The notes under the pieces are model-generated. The model was given only the letters and a program-made list of their open reading frames with translations, was not told where the DNA came from and did not search any database. This document shows, in pieces, positions 51,152 through 59,666 of a stretch of DNA of 64,000 nucleotides. The translations under genes were made by a program, and so were the position numbers. Origin of the DNA: Planotetraspora phitsanulokensis (GTDB lineage: Bacteria; Actinomycetota; Actinomycetes; Streptosporangiales; Streptosporangiaceae); NCBI RefSeq assembly GCF_016863295.1, contig NZ_BOOP01000006.1, positions 1 through 64,000 on the forward strand, in the 5' to 3' direction. Positions within the stretch are counted from its first letter, which is position 1. Every line of letters begins with the position of its first letter.

Positions 51152-52216
51152 TCAGAGGCCGTGCCGGCGGTCGCCGAGCACGGTCTCGCAGACCTCCCGT
51201 TCCATCGCCGCGGAGAAGGGGGACCTGCGAGCCTCGACGGCCCGGCGCGTGTCCTCGGCGACCAGGTCGGCGTTGATCGCCGCACCGGCGCGCACACCCG
51301 CGGCGGCGGCGCCGATGACCTGATCCATCAGGTTGGCCACGTTGCCCGCCACCCACACGCCCGGCACGTCGGTCGCCCCTGACGGATCGGCCGCGATGTA
51401 GCTGCCGATCACATGACCGCCCACCTCCTGGTCGGTCGGCTTGAGGCCCAGCCCGCTGAGGATCTCCGCCCTGGCGGTGAAGCACGGGGTCGTCGTCAAG
51501 GCGCTGCGGGCAACCACCCTGCCGTCCGCCAGTCGTACGCCGACGAGCCTGTCGTCAGCGACCTCGAGTCCGGTCACCTTTCCGTCCACCACGACGATGT
51601 CGCGGGCGGCAAGTTGCTCCCGCTGGTCGCCGGTGGGGGCGGGCGCCGTGTGCAGGAAGAGGGTCACGTCCCTGCTCCACTGCCGCCACAGCAGCGCCTG
51701 GTGGACCGCCATCGGACCGGTGCCGAGGACGCCGATCGGCTGGTCGCGCACCTCCCAGCCGTGGCAGTACGGACAGTGCAGCACCTCGCGCCCCCACCGC
51801 TCCGCGAGCCCGGGCACGTCGGGCAGTTCGTCGACCAGGCCGGTCGTCACCAGCAGCCGGTCCGCCGTCACCGTGGATCCGTCGCCGAGCGTGATCAGAA
51901 AGCCTCCGGCGTCCCGGCGTCCGGCCGTCACCACGCGGCCCGTCACGATCTCGCCGCCGTAGCCGATCACCTCGGCGCGGCCCGTGGCCAGCAACTGCGA
52001 GGGCGGCATCCCGTCGCTCGACAGGTAGCCGTGCACCTCGGCGGCGGGGGCGTTGCGCGGCCGTCCGTCGTCGATCACCAGCACCGAGCGACGTGCCCGC
52101 GCCAGGATCAGGGCCCCGCTGAGGCCGGCCGCTCCCCCGCCGACGACCACGACGTCATGACGGCGCCGCGTACCGGTTCGGACGGCACCCGCCGTCTGTC
52201 CTTCTTCTGCAGTCAT
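51152..52216 (-). CDS. Thioredoxin-reductase-like FAD/NAD(P) oxidoreductase
   Basis: A 354-residue two-dinucleotide-domain flavoprotein. FAD loop DVVVVGGGAAGLSGALILARA, redox motif LHCPYCHGWEV (CxxC), NADPH loop IGVLGTGPMAVHQALLWRQW and C-terminal VWVAGNVANLMDQVIGAAAAGVRAGAAINADL. It resembles TrxB but with the CPYC flanked by HGWE, as in the group that acts in dithiolopyrrolone/holomycin-like biosynthesis or general disulfide reduction. No partner thioredoxin nearby. Its promoter shares a 14-base element with the MarR/FMN-reductase pair. Confidence 0.88.
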   Translation of the reverse strand: MTAEEGQTAGAVRTGTRRRHDVVVVGGGAAGLSGALILARARRSVLVIDDGRPRNAPAAEVHGYLSSDGMPPSQLLATGRAEVIGYGGEIVTGRVVTAGRRDAGGFLITLGDGSTVTADRLLVTTGLVDELPDVPGLAERWGREVLHCPYCHGWEVRDQPIGVLGTGPMAVHQALLWRQWSRDVTLFLHTAPAPTGDQREQLAARDIVVVDGKVTGLEVADDRLVGVRLADGRVVARSALTTTPCFTARAEILSGLGLKPTDQEVGGHVIGSYIAADPSGATDVPGVWVAGNVANLMDQVIGAAAAGVRAGAAINADLVAEDTRRAVEARRSPFSAAMEREVCETVLGDRRHGL

Positions 52217-52285
52217 GGGTTGTACCTCCGTTCGTTGGCCGAATACTCAGCCCAAGCGAAGGCAACTGACAAAAATTGTTGCCAC

Positions 52286-52407
52286 CTCAGCAACTAGTTG
52301 GTGATCATGTACAGCTTGATCACGAGCCTGTGCGTGATCACCCCCTATCCCCACTCCCACCCACCCCACCCCCACTCCGGCGCCATGGTGGCGTCAGAAT
52401 GATGCCA
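52286..52407. promoter_or_regulatory. Signal-rich divergent regulatory region
   Basis: In order: the 14-base AACTAGTTGCTGAG (52299-52286, minus) containing CAACTAGTTG; a perfect 8-bp inverted repeat TGATCACG/CGTGATCA (52317-52340); a C-rich tract (52341-52375) whose minus strand has six runs of three to five G, enough for a quadruplex; and TGGCGTCA-GAA-TGATGCCA (52389-52407), a 7-of-8 dyad close to the ribbon-helix-helix gene. Confidence 0.6.
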
Positions 52408-52449
52408 ATAGGTCTAGCTATGGTGCCACCGGTGTGTCATTGTGATGTC

Positions 52450-52983
52450 ATGGACCTCACGCCCTACGTCGACAATCTCCAGCATGAGCTCGCGGTCGCT
52501 GCGGCCGCGGGCGGCGACGAAGCCCGCGCCCTGGCCGAGCGGCTCACCGCACCCCTGGAGTCCGCCGCCCGGCTCACCTTGCTGGGCGCCCTGACCGCCG
52601 CCATGGACGAGGTGACCCGCGATCTGGCGCCGGGCTCGGTCGACGTACGGCTCCGTGGTCTCGACCCCGAGTTCGTGGTGACACAGCCGCCGTCGCAGGA
52701 GCCGTACAAGGAATCCCAGGAGTACGACAACCCGCCGAGCAGCGCGCGGACGGCCATGCCTCCCGCTCCTTCGGACGGCGATGACGGCACGGCCGCCCGG
52801 ATCAACTTCCGCCTTCCCACTCATCTCAAGACCCGGGTCGAGGACGCCGCAGGGCGGGAAGGGCTCTCGGTCAACGCCTGGCTGGTGCGGGCCGTCGCCA
52901 CCGCGCTGGAGCCCGGTGAGGGCGGGCGCGTGTCCGGGCGGAGCCGCAGAGGACAACAGGGCTACACGGGCTGGGTCCGCTAG
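52450..52983 (+). CDS. Ribbon-helix-helix (HicB/Arc-like) protein
   Basis: A 177-residue protein. Residues about 1-70 are helical (YVDNLQHELAVAAAAGGDEARALAERL, LTLLGALTAAMDEVTRDL), a proline-rich linker follows, and the C-terminal third has the RHH pattern RINFRLPTHLKTRVEDAAGREGLSVNAWLVRAVATAL. No toxin partner is encoded beside it. It heads a run with DUF4097 and DrrAB-type ABC genes, an arrangement I have seen in other actinomycetes. No ribosome site is visible before ATG 52450. It is the likely regulator of the downstream operon. Confidence 0.82.
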   Translation: MDLTPYVDNLQHELAVAAAAGGDEARALAERLTAPLESAARLTLLGALTAAMDEVTRDLAPGSVDVRLRGLDPEFVVTQPPSQEPYKESQEYDNPPSSARTAMPPAPSDGDDGTAARINFRLPTHLKTRVEDAAGREGLSVNAWLVRAVATALEPGEGGRVSGRSRRGQQGYTGWVR

Positions 52984-53067
52984 CCCGGGACCAGTGCTCG
53001 GCACCACTAGTCATCCACCCGCTCCACCAGCGGGAACGCACACCATCGTCATGAGGACGGCACAGCC

Positions 53068-53904
53068 ATGCCTATTTTCGACACCCCCGAACCGATCTCC
53101 GTCATCCTCGAGTTCGACATCGGGTCCGCCCGGATCGTGGCCGGCGACCGCACCGACACGGTCGTCGAGGTGCTGCCGACCGACGGCGCCGACGACGCCG
53201 ACGTGCGGGCCGCGCAGCAGACCAAGGTCACCTGCTCGGGCGGCACCCTGCTGGTCAAGGGGCCGAGGAAGCGCTCACTGTTCGGCATGAGCGGGTCGCT
53301 CGACATCAGCGTCGAGGTGCCCGCGGGCTCGGACGTGCAGGGCACCTCCCCGCTGGCGGACTTCGTCTGCGACGGCCGTCTCGGGGACTGCAGGATCAAG
53401 AGCTCGGTCGGCGACATCCAGGTCGGCCAGGCGGAGACCGTACACCTGAAGACCGACCACGGCGAGATCCGCGTGGACCGCGTGGCGGGCGACGCCGAGA
53501 TCGCCGGGGTGGGCCGGATCGACGTCGGCGGCGTCGGCGGCAGAGCGACGATCAAGAACTCCAACGGCGAGACCACGGTCGGAGAAGTCGCCGGCGACCT
53601 GAAGGCGACCTCGTCCAACGGCCGGATCAATGTCGGCGTCGCACGCGCCGGAGTCGAGGCCAGAGCCGCGAACGGCGGTATCCGGGTCGGCGAGGTGGCG
53701 CGCGGCCAGGTCATGTTGCAGACCGCCCTCGGCGACGTCGAGGTCGGCATCCGCGAGTCCACCGCCGCCTGGCTCGACGTGAACACCCGCCTCGGCCGGG
53801 TGCGCAACTCCCTCGGCCCCGCGGAAGGGCCCGAGGTCTCCGACGAGACCGTCGAGATCCGCGCCCGCACCGAGCTCGGCGACATCGTGATCCGCCGCGC
53901 CTGA
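53068..53904 (+). CDS. DUF4097 beta-strand repeat protein
   Basis: A 278-residue protein of DUF4097/adhesin-like type. After an N-terminal sandwich (ISVILEFDIGSARIVAGDRTDTVVEVLPTD) it is built of short repeats such as GDIQVGQAETVHLKTDHGEIRVDRVAGDAEI and TSSNGRINVGVA, which form a beta-helix. No signal peptide or membrane anchor is seen, so it may act inside the cell. It is 32 bases before the ABC ATPase. Function unknown. Confidence 0.88.
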   Translation: MPIFDTPEPISVILEFDIGSARIVAGDRTDTVVEVLPTDGADDADVRAAQQTKVTCSGGTLLVKGPRKRSLFGMSGSLDISVEVPAGSDVQGTSPLADFVCDGRLGDCRIKSSVGDIQVGQAETVHLKTDHGEIRVDRVAGDAEIAGVGRIDVGGVGGRATIKNSNGETTVGEVAGDLKATSSNGRINVGVARAGVEARAANGGIRVGEVARGQVMLQTALGDVEVGIRESTAAWLDVNTRLGRVRNSLGPAEGPEVSDETVEIRARTELGDIVIRRA

Positions 53905-53936
53905 CCCGCTCGCACGCAGAAAGGGACACGATCCCC

Positions 53937-54923
53937 ATGACCGCATCCACGGCGACCGTCGTCGCAGAGGCGATCACCACCTCCGGGTTGTCGAAGTCCT
54001 TCGGCGACAAGGTGGTGCTCGACGGCATCGACCTGCGCATCCCCGAAGGCATGATCTTCGCTCTGCTCGGGCCTAACGGCGCGGGCAAGACGACCACCGT
54101 GCAGATCCTCTCCACCCTCATCTCCGCCAACGCCGGCACGGCGTACGTCGCGGGCCACGACGTGACCCGCGAGCCCGGCGCCGTGCGCGCCGCGATCGGC
54201 GTGACCGGACAGTTCTCGGCGGTGGACAACCTGCTCACCGCCGAGGAGAACCTGAGCCTCATGGCGGACCTCAACCATCTGCCCCGTGCCGAAGGCCGCC
54301 GGCGCGCCGCCGACCTGCTGCGCCGCTTCGAGCTGACCGATGCGGCCGCCAAGCCCGTCGTCACCCTCTCCGGCGGGATGCGGCGCAAGCTCGACCTCGC
54401 GATGACGCTGATGGGCGATCCGCGCATCATCTTCCTCGACGAGCCGACCACCGGGCTCGACCCGCGCAGCCGCCGTACCATGTGGCAGATCATCCGGGCG
54501 CTCGCCGCCGACGGCGTCACGATCTTCCTGACGACGCAGTACCTCGACGAGGCCGACCATCTGGCCGACCGCATCGCCGTCCTCGACCACGGGAAGCTGG
54601 TCGCCGAAGGCACGCCCGAGGAGCTGAAGCGCCGCATCCCCGGCGGCCACATCCGCCTCCAGTTCGCCGACGTCGGCTCCCTCGAGTCGGCCGCCGCCCT
54701 GTTCGGCTCCGTGACCCGTGACGACGAGGCTCTCGCTCTGAACATCCCCGGCGACGGTGACATCCCCGCCCTGCGCGCCGTCCTCGGCGCCCTCGACCGC
54801 GCGTCGATCGAGGCCGAGGCGCTCACGGTGCACACCCCCGACCTCGACGACGTGTTCCTCACCCTCACCGGCCGGCCCCGTTCCGGCGACGACGCCGGCT
54901 CCTCGAAGGAGAACGCCCGATGA
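53937..54923 (+). CDS. ABC transporter ATP-binding protein, DrrA-like
   Basis: A 328-residue ATPase: Walker A GPNGAGKTT, Q-loop GVTGQFSAVD, signature LSGGMRRKLDLAM, Walker B IIFLDEPTTGLDP, switch LTTQYLDEAD. In the switch the usual His is Gln (TTQYLDEAD), a known DrrA variant. The tail TPDLDDVFLTLTGRP is DrrA type. Coupled to its permease by ATGA. Confidence 0.94.
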   Translation: MTASTATVVAEAITTSGLSKSFGDKVVLDGIDLRIPEGMIFALLGPNGAGKTTTVQILSTLISANAGTAYVAGHDVTREPGAVRAAIGVTGQFSAVDNLLTAEENLSLMADLNHLPRAEGRRRAADLLRRFELTDAAAKPVVTLSGGMRRKLDLAMTLMGDPRIIFLDEPTTGLDPRSRRTMWQIIRALAADGVTIFLTTQYLDEADHLADRIAVLDHGKLVAEGTPEELKRRIPGGHIRLQFADVGSLESAAALFGSVTRDDEALALNIPGDGDIPALRAVLGALDRASIEAEALTVHTPDLDDVFLTLTGRPRSGDDAGSSKENAR

Positions 54924-55711
54924 CCAGCATGTCCTACGCCGTCAGCGACTCGATGACGATGTTGCGGCGCAACCTGAAGCACGCCCGGCGCTACCCGGGG
55001 CTGACACTGTCGGTGGCCGGGACGCCCGTCGTGATCCTTCTTCTGTTCAACTACGTCTTCGGCGGAGCCCTGGCCACCGGGATCGGCGGCATGTCCTCCG
55101 GCGGCGGAGAGTACATCGACTACATCGCCCCCGGGATGATCCTCCTGACCGCCACCGCCGGCGCCCTGGTCACCGCGGTCAGCGTCTGCGTCGACGTGAC
55201 GGAAGGCATCGTCAACCGGTTCCGCACGATGGCGATCTCCCGCGCGTCCTTCCTGACCGGGTATGTGGTGGGGAGTGTGATCCAGACGATGGCCAGCATC
55301 GTGCTCGTCATCGGCGTCGCCCTGCTCATGGGATTCAGGCCCACCGCCACACCCCTCGAGTGGGTCGCCGCCATCGGCGTCCTCACCCTGCTCACCCTGG
55401 CGCTCACCTGGCTGGCGGCGGGAATCGGGCTGGTGGCCAAGAGCCCCGAGTCCGCCAGCAACATCCCCCTTCCGCTGCAGTTCCTCCCCTTCGTCGGCAG
55501 CGCCATCGTCCCCACGGAGTCCATGCCCGCCGGGATGCGCTGGTTCGCGGAGTACCAGCCGTTCACGCCGATCATCGAGACGCTGCGGGGCCTGCTGCTC
55601 GGCACGCCGATCGGCAACAGCGCGATCATCGCTCTGGCCTGGTGCGTCGGGCTCAGCCTGGCCGGCTATGCGTGGGCGCGGTCCACCTTCAACCGCGACG
55701 CCAACCGCTAG
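54920..55711 (+). CDS. ABC-2 permease, DrrB-like
   Basis: A 263-residue permease with six hydrophobic segments. The N-terminal LKHARRYPGLTLSVAGTPVVILLLFNYVFGGAL, loop VTEGIVNRFRTMAISRASFLTGYV and C-terminal GSAIVPTESMPAGMRWFAEYQPFTPIIETLRGLL are standard DrrB. Exports an unknown compound with its ATPase. Confidence 0.94.
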   Translation: MTSMSYAVSDSMTMLRRNLKHARRYPGLTLSVAGTPVVILLLFNYVFGGALATGIGGMSSGGGEYIDYIAPGMILLTATAGALVTAVSVCVDVTEGIVNRFRTMAISRASFLTGYVVGSVIQTMASIVLVIGVALLMGFRPTATPLEWVAAIGVLTLLTLALTWLAAGIGLVAKSPESASNIPLPLQFLPFVGSAIVPTESMPAGMRWFAEYQPFTPIIETLRGLLLGTPIGNSAIIALAWCVGLSLAGYAWARSTFNRDANR

Positions 55712-55783
55712 ACCCTTCACACCGCACGGTTCCGCCCGGGACCCGAAATCTTCGCAAGGTACGGCTTGCACGTTAGTCAATCT

Positions 55784-55799
55784 ATCGGTATATATCGAT
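55784..55799. promoter_or_regulatory. AT-rich dyad ATCGGTATATATCGAT
   Basis: Seven of eight pairs match in this 16-bp element, 30 bases before the next GTG. It is the most AT-rich point of the area and probably the promoter or operator (PadR-like in style) of the membrane-protein gene. Confidence 0.45.
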
Positions 55800-55828
55800 C
55801 GCATGATTCAATCGATGCAGGAGCTCAC

Positions 55829-56731
55829 GTGACCGCGTTGGAGCAGGGTTACCGGAAGCTGATGGCGTGGTACCCGAAGGAACACCGCGCCCGGCACGAG
55901 GCGGAGATGATCACGGTCCTCCTGGCGGGGGCGGCTCCCGGGCAGGACCGGCCGACCTTCCGCGAGACCTTCGACCTGCTGCGAGGAGGCCTGTCGATCC
56001 GGCTGCGCCGCGCCGTCGCGCCCGGTTCGCGCGGGCACTGGCATGACGCCGTCGGCATGGCGGCGCTCATCGCACCGGTCGCGCTCTTCCTCGCCGGCCT
56101 GATCCGGCCGGCGGGCTACGCCTGGCGGCTCAGTTTCGACGCCGCACTGCAAACGCTTCCGTTCGCTCTGCCGTACGGCCTGATCGTGTTGCTGGTCTGC
56201 CTCAGGCGGAGGCGCGCCGCCGTGGCCTGCGCGTGGGCCTGGACCGTGCTCACCACGTTGATCACGCTCCAGCAGCACGCGGGCGCGTTCCCCGAGTACG
56301 GCGCGTCCTGGGCGGTGGCCGACGTCGGAATGGGCGCGCTCCGGGCAGGCGTGTGCGCCGCCATGCTGACCGTCGCGCCCTCGCACGGGCCGGCGCCTCT
56401 GGACACGAGGCGGCTGCTGACCTGGGCGGTCGCCGTGTTCGCGACCACCGTCGCAGGCCTGCAGACCTCCTCCGCCTCAGGGAGTCCACTCCCCGTTCTC
56501 GTGCCGGTTCTCGTCGTCGCGACGGCCGCGGTGAAAACGCTGCGATCGCCCGTCGGGCGTCGCGCGATCGTCACCCTGCTGCCGCTCGTGGGCGTGTGCT
56601 TCCCGCCGCCAGGGCTCGGGGATCTCGCGCGGCTGGCGGCGCTGACCGTGCTTTCGGCCACGGTGCTGACCGCCGCGACGTGGCTGGCCAGAACCGGAGA
56701 GACGGGCGAGCGCACGCGGGACGCCCTCTGA
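55829..56731 (+). CDS. Membrane protein of unknown function
   Basis: A 300-residue protein. The first 70 residues are cytoplasmic, starting TALEQGYRKLMAWYPKEHRARHEAEMITVLLAGA, a motif found in actinomycete proteins that follow PadR regulators. Six or seven hydrophobic segments follow (AVGMAALIAPVALFLAGLI and others). GTG at 55829 is six bases from AGGAG. No PadR gene is present before it here. Function not known. Confidence 0.78.
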   Translation: MTALEQGYRKLMAWYPKEHRARHEAEMITVLLAGAAPGQDRPTFRETFDLLRGGLSIRLRRAVAPGSRGHWHDAVGMAALIAPVALFLAGLIRPAGYAWRLSFDAALQTLPFALPYGLIVLLVCLRRRRAAVACAWAWTVLTTLITLQQHAGAFPEYGASWAVADVGMGALRAGVCAAMLTVAPSHGPAPLDTRRLLTWAVAVFATTVAGLQTSSASGSPLPVLVPVLVVATAAVKTLRSPVGRRAIVTLLPLVGVCFPPPGLGDLARLAALTVLSATVLTAATWLARTGETGERTRDAL

Positions 56732-56735
56732 CGCC

Positions 56736-57983
56736 TCACGGCAGGTGAGTGGCGGCGATCGTGCGCGCGACGCGTTCGAGAAGCGGTCCCGCCTCGGCGA
56801 TGCACCGTTTGACGTCGGGCTCGATGTCGGTCAGGGCGTAGGCGGCCTCGATGCCCGCCGACCGGAGCTCGGCGTCGCCGATGGACCTCCGCCCGCAGAC
56901 GGCCACGACCGGCACGCCGTGCTTGGCGGCCGCCGACGCGACGCCCACGGGGGCCTTGCCGCGCAGCGACTGCTCGTCGATCGAACCCTCCCCCGTGATG
57001 ACCAGCCGTGCCCCTTCGACCTGCCGGTCGAAGTCCAGCAACTCGAGGAGGTACCCGATCCCGGGCCGGATCTCCGCCCGCAGGAAGGCCAGCGCGGCGA
57101 AGCCCACTCCGCCGGCCGCCCCCGCTCCCGGACGGCCGGCGACCCCCATGCTCCGCACCACGCCGTCGTGCTCGATCGATCCCGTGAGACCGTGCGTGTG
57201 CACCGCAACCGCGGCCAGCCTGGCCAGCCCCTTCTCAAGGATGGCCACGTCCTGTGGTGAGGCGCCCTTCTGCGGACCGTAGACCGCGGCCGCGCCGTTC
57301 GGCCCGAGCAGCGGGTTGTCCACATCGCTCGCGACGACGAACTCCACTCCGCCGACGCCGGTTCCGCCCACTGCCGGGTCGCCCGGGGCCGGCTGGGCGA
57401 GCGCCGACGCGTCGATCCGGTCGAGCCGCCCCAGCGCCGCCCCGCCGAACGGCAACTCCTCGCCGTCCTCGCCCAGCAGTCGCGCTCCCAGCGCCTGGAC
57501 CATGCCCGCTCCCCCGTCGGTGCAGGCGCTGCCGCCCAGCCCGAGGACGATCCGGGTCGCGCCGTGCCGTACGGCATGGGCGATGAGCTCGCCGGTCCCG
57601 TAGCTGGTCGCGGTGAGCGGGGCGGGCGCACCGGGCAGCCTCCGCAGCCCCGAGGCCTCCGCGAGCTCGATGACCGCCACCCTGCCCACGCTCCGCGGGG
57701 ACGCGGCGACGTCCGTGACCGGTTCCGCCGCCGTCGTGCCGTGCGGCTCGTCGCGCACGGCGTACGACGCCACGACCGGATCGCCGGTCGGGCCGGTCAC
57801 CTCGACCTCGACCCGGGTGAAGCCGGAGGCCACCACGGCGTCCACGGTCCCCTCGCCGCCGTCGGCCACCGGCAGTCCCACGACCGGCACGCGCCCTAGC
57901 CCCGCCGTCACGTGGGCGACCACCTCGGGCGAGGTCAGCGACCCCCTGAACTTGTCCGGCGCGATGACGACGTGACCCTTCAT
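56736..57983 (-). CDS. Glycerate kinase (GarK/GlxK family)
   Basis: A 415-residue glycerate kinase type 1. VVIAPDKFRGSLTSPEV begins it, PVADGGEGTVDAVV is the substrate loop, GLGGSACTDGGAGMVQALGARL a nucleotide loop and EGSIDEQSLRGKAPVGVASAAA the end of the active site. These make 2-phosphoglycerate or 3-phosphoglycerate from D-glycerate. It is about 20 residues longer than average, in a Gly/Val-rich insert near 150. A terminator separates it from the glyoxylate genes, but it completes that pathway. Confidence 0.93.
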   Translation of the reverse strand: MKGHVVIAPDKFRGSLTSPEVVAHVTAGLGRVPVVGLPVADGGEGTVDAVVASGFTRVEVEVTGPTGDPVVASYAVRDEPHGTTAAEPVTDVAASPRSVGRVAVIELAEASGLRRLPGAPAPLTATSYGTGELIAHAVRHGATRIVLGLGGSACTDGGAGMVQALGARLLGEDGEELPFGGAALGRLDRIDASALAQPAPGDPAVGGTGVGGVEFVVASDVDNPLLGPNGAAAVYGPQKGASPQDVAILEKGLARLAAVAVHTHGLTGSIEHDGVVRSMGVAGRPGAGAAGGVGFAALAFLRAEIRPGIGYLLELLDFDRQVEGARLVITGEGSIDEQSLRGKAPVGVASAAAKHGVPVVAVCGRRSIGDAELRSAGIEAAYALTDIEPDVKRCIAEAGPLLERVARTIAATHLP

Positions 57984-58026
57984 GATCCCCTTCTCGCGGC
58001 TCGGCGACGATGACGCCGTCCATCAT

Positions 58027-58068
58027 CCCGCCGGGATCCTGATGTGTGCGCATCAGGATCCCGGCGGG
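58027..58068 (-). terminator. Terminator after the glyoxylate operon
   Basis: Perfect 18-base arms CCCGCCGGGATCCTGATG and CATCAGGATCCCGGCGGG over the 6-base loop TGTGCG, 49 bases past the aldehyde dehydrogenase stop. Confidence 0.88.
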
Positions 58069-58116
58069 GCAACGCCCCCACAGGAGCGAGGAGGAACGCT
58101 CCTCAGAGGGCACTCC

Positions 58117-59655
58117 CTAGTGGGGCAGGCCGGTGTAGCCGGGGAAGTTGCCCGGAAGGCGCTCGCCCTCCGGCCCGAGCGTCACCGCCCGGACCAGCAG
58201 TTCTCCTCCGACGAACGCACCGCGCCACGAGGCGCCCAGACCGCCGAACAGCTCCTCCCGGTCTCCCCGCGAGCGCGGCGCGTTGACCCCCACCTTGAAG
58301 GCCCGCACCTCGGAGGCGAGCCGGGTCGCGGTCTCCTCCTCGTCGCAGGAGAGGGTCGCCACCAGCGCGCCGTTGCTGGCGTTCATCGCGGCCAGCAACT
58401 CGGCTTCGGTGTCTACCACCACGATGGTGTCCACCGGCCCGAACGGCTCGGCGTGGCGCAGCGGCGAGGAGCCCGGCGGGGCCAGGATCGCCACCGGCGC
58501 CAGGTACGCGGAGGTGTCCTGGCCCGGAAGGAACCGGCCGTCGGCCAGCGAACCCCGGTAGAGCGGCACCCCGCCCTTCGTGATCGCCTCGTCGACCTGG
58601 TCGGCCAGGTCCTTCACCTTGGTGTTGTTGATGAGCGGGCCGAAGTCGAGCTCCGGCAGCGGGTCGTCCGCCGACTCCACCGCGAGCGGATGCCCGAACC
58701 GGACCGATCGGACGGCCGGGAGGTAGGCCGCGAGGAAGTCGTGGAACAACGCGCGCTGGACGATGAAGCGCGGGTAGGCCGTGCACCGCTGCTTGCCGTA
58801 GTCGAAGGTCTTGCGGATCTGGCCCGACAGCCGGTCCCAGTCGCTGTACTCCCAGACCCCCCAGCAGTTGAGACCCTCCTGCTCGAGGATGTGCCTCCTG
58901 CCGAGGTCGGCCAGAGACGTCGCGACCTTGGCGCCGGCGTCGCGCCCGCCGACGAAGGAGACGCATCCGAGCTCCTGGCTGCGGACCAGCGCCGGGGACA
59001 GCTCCGCGCCTCCGCCGCTCACCAGGGTGACCGGCAGCCCCTCGCCCACGGCCAGCGCGCAGGCGAGGGTGAGGCACGCGAGGCCGCCGTCCGTCGGCGT
59101 CTTCGCGATCGCGGCATTGCCGGCGAGGGTCTGCACCAGCATCGCGTGCATCAGCACGCTCATCGGATAGTTCCAGCTCGCGATGTTGCTGACCGGCCCG
59201 GGCAGCGGGGCGCGCCCCGCTGCCATGGAGTCGATCTCGTCGACGTACCAGCGCACCCCTTCGATGCACCGGTCGACGTCGGCCAGGGCGAGCTTCCACG
59301 GCTTGCCGATCTCCCACACGAGCAGCAGGGCCAGCAGCTCCCGATGCTCGGTCATGGCGTCCAGCGTGGCCGCCACCCGCGCCTTGCGGTCGGCCAGCGG
59401 CACGTGCCGCCACTGCTGGTGCTCGTCGAGGCTCGCCCGCACCGCCCGCGACGCGGTGGACCGGTCGAGGCGCGGCGGGCCGGCGATGGTGGTGCCGTCG
59501 ACGGGAGACACCGCCGGCGCCGGGCGGCCGTCACGCTGCCACATCCCGGCCCAGTGGTTGAGCACCCTGTCGTCATGGAAGGCTTCCGGCGCCGCCGTAC
59601 GGCATCGGCTGTAGGCGTCGGTCCAGGTGGTGCCGGGCTTGAGCAGGAGTGGCAT
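58117..59655 (-). CDS. Aldehyde dehydrogenase superfamily protein
   Basis: A 512-residue enzyme. The catalytic cysteine is in YGKQRCTAYPRFIVQ, the general-base glutamate in HILEQEGLN, and the cofactor loop in VSFVGGRDAGAK. NWAGMWQRDG-type N-terminus (LNHWAGMWQRDGRPAPAVSPVDGT) is less usual. EQEGLN replaces the common ELGGKN. As the last gene of hyi-glxR-gcl it probably acts on glycolaldehyde or tartronate semialdehyde; this is inference. Confidence 0.85.
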   Translation of the reverse strand: MPLLLKPGTTWTDAYSRCRTAAPEAFHDDRVLNHWAGMWQRDGRPAPAVSPVDGTTIAGPPRLDRSTASRAVRASLDEHQQWRHVPLADRKARVAATLDAMTEHRELLALLLVWEIGKPWKLALADVDRCIEGVRWYVDEIDSMAAGRAPLPGPVSNIASWNYPMSVLMHAMLVQTLAGNAAIAKTPTDGGLACLTLACALAVGEGLPVTLVSGGGAELSPALVRSQELGCVSFVGGRDAGAKVATSLADLGRRHILEQEGLNCWGVWEYSDWDRLSGQIRKTFDYGKQRCTAYPRFIVQRALFHDFLAAYLPAVRSVRFGHPLAVESADDPLPELDFGPLINNTKVKDLADQVDEAITKGGVPLYRGSLADGRFLPGQDTSAYLAPVAILAPPGSSPLRHAEPFGPVDTIVVVDTEAELLAAMNASNGALVATLSCDEEETATRLASEVRAFKVGVNAPRSRGDREELFGGLGASWRGAFVGGELLVRAVTLGPEGERLPGNFPGYTGLPH

Positions 59656-59666
59656 GCGCGTTCTCC

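Noticed and set aside
52450-52983. HicAB toxin-antitoxin pair.
   Set aside because: No HicA-like short toxin frame is next to it; the RHH domain is at the C-terminus of a longer protein.
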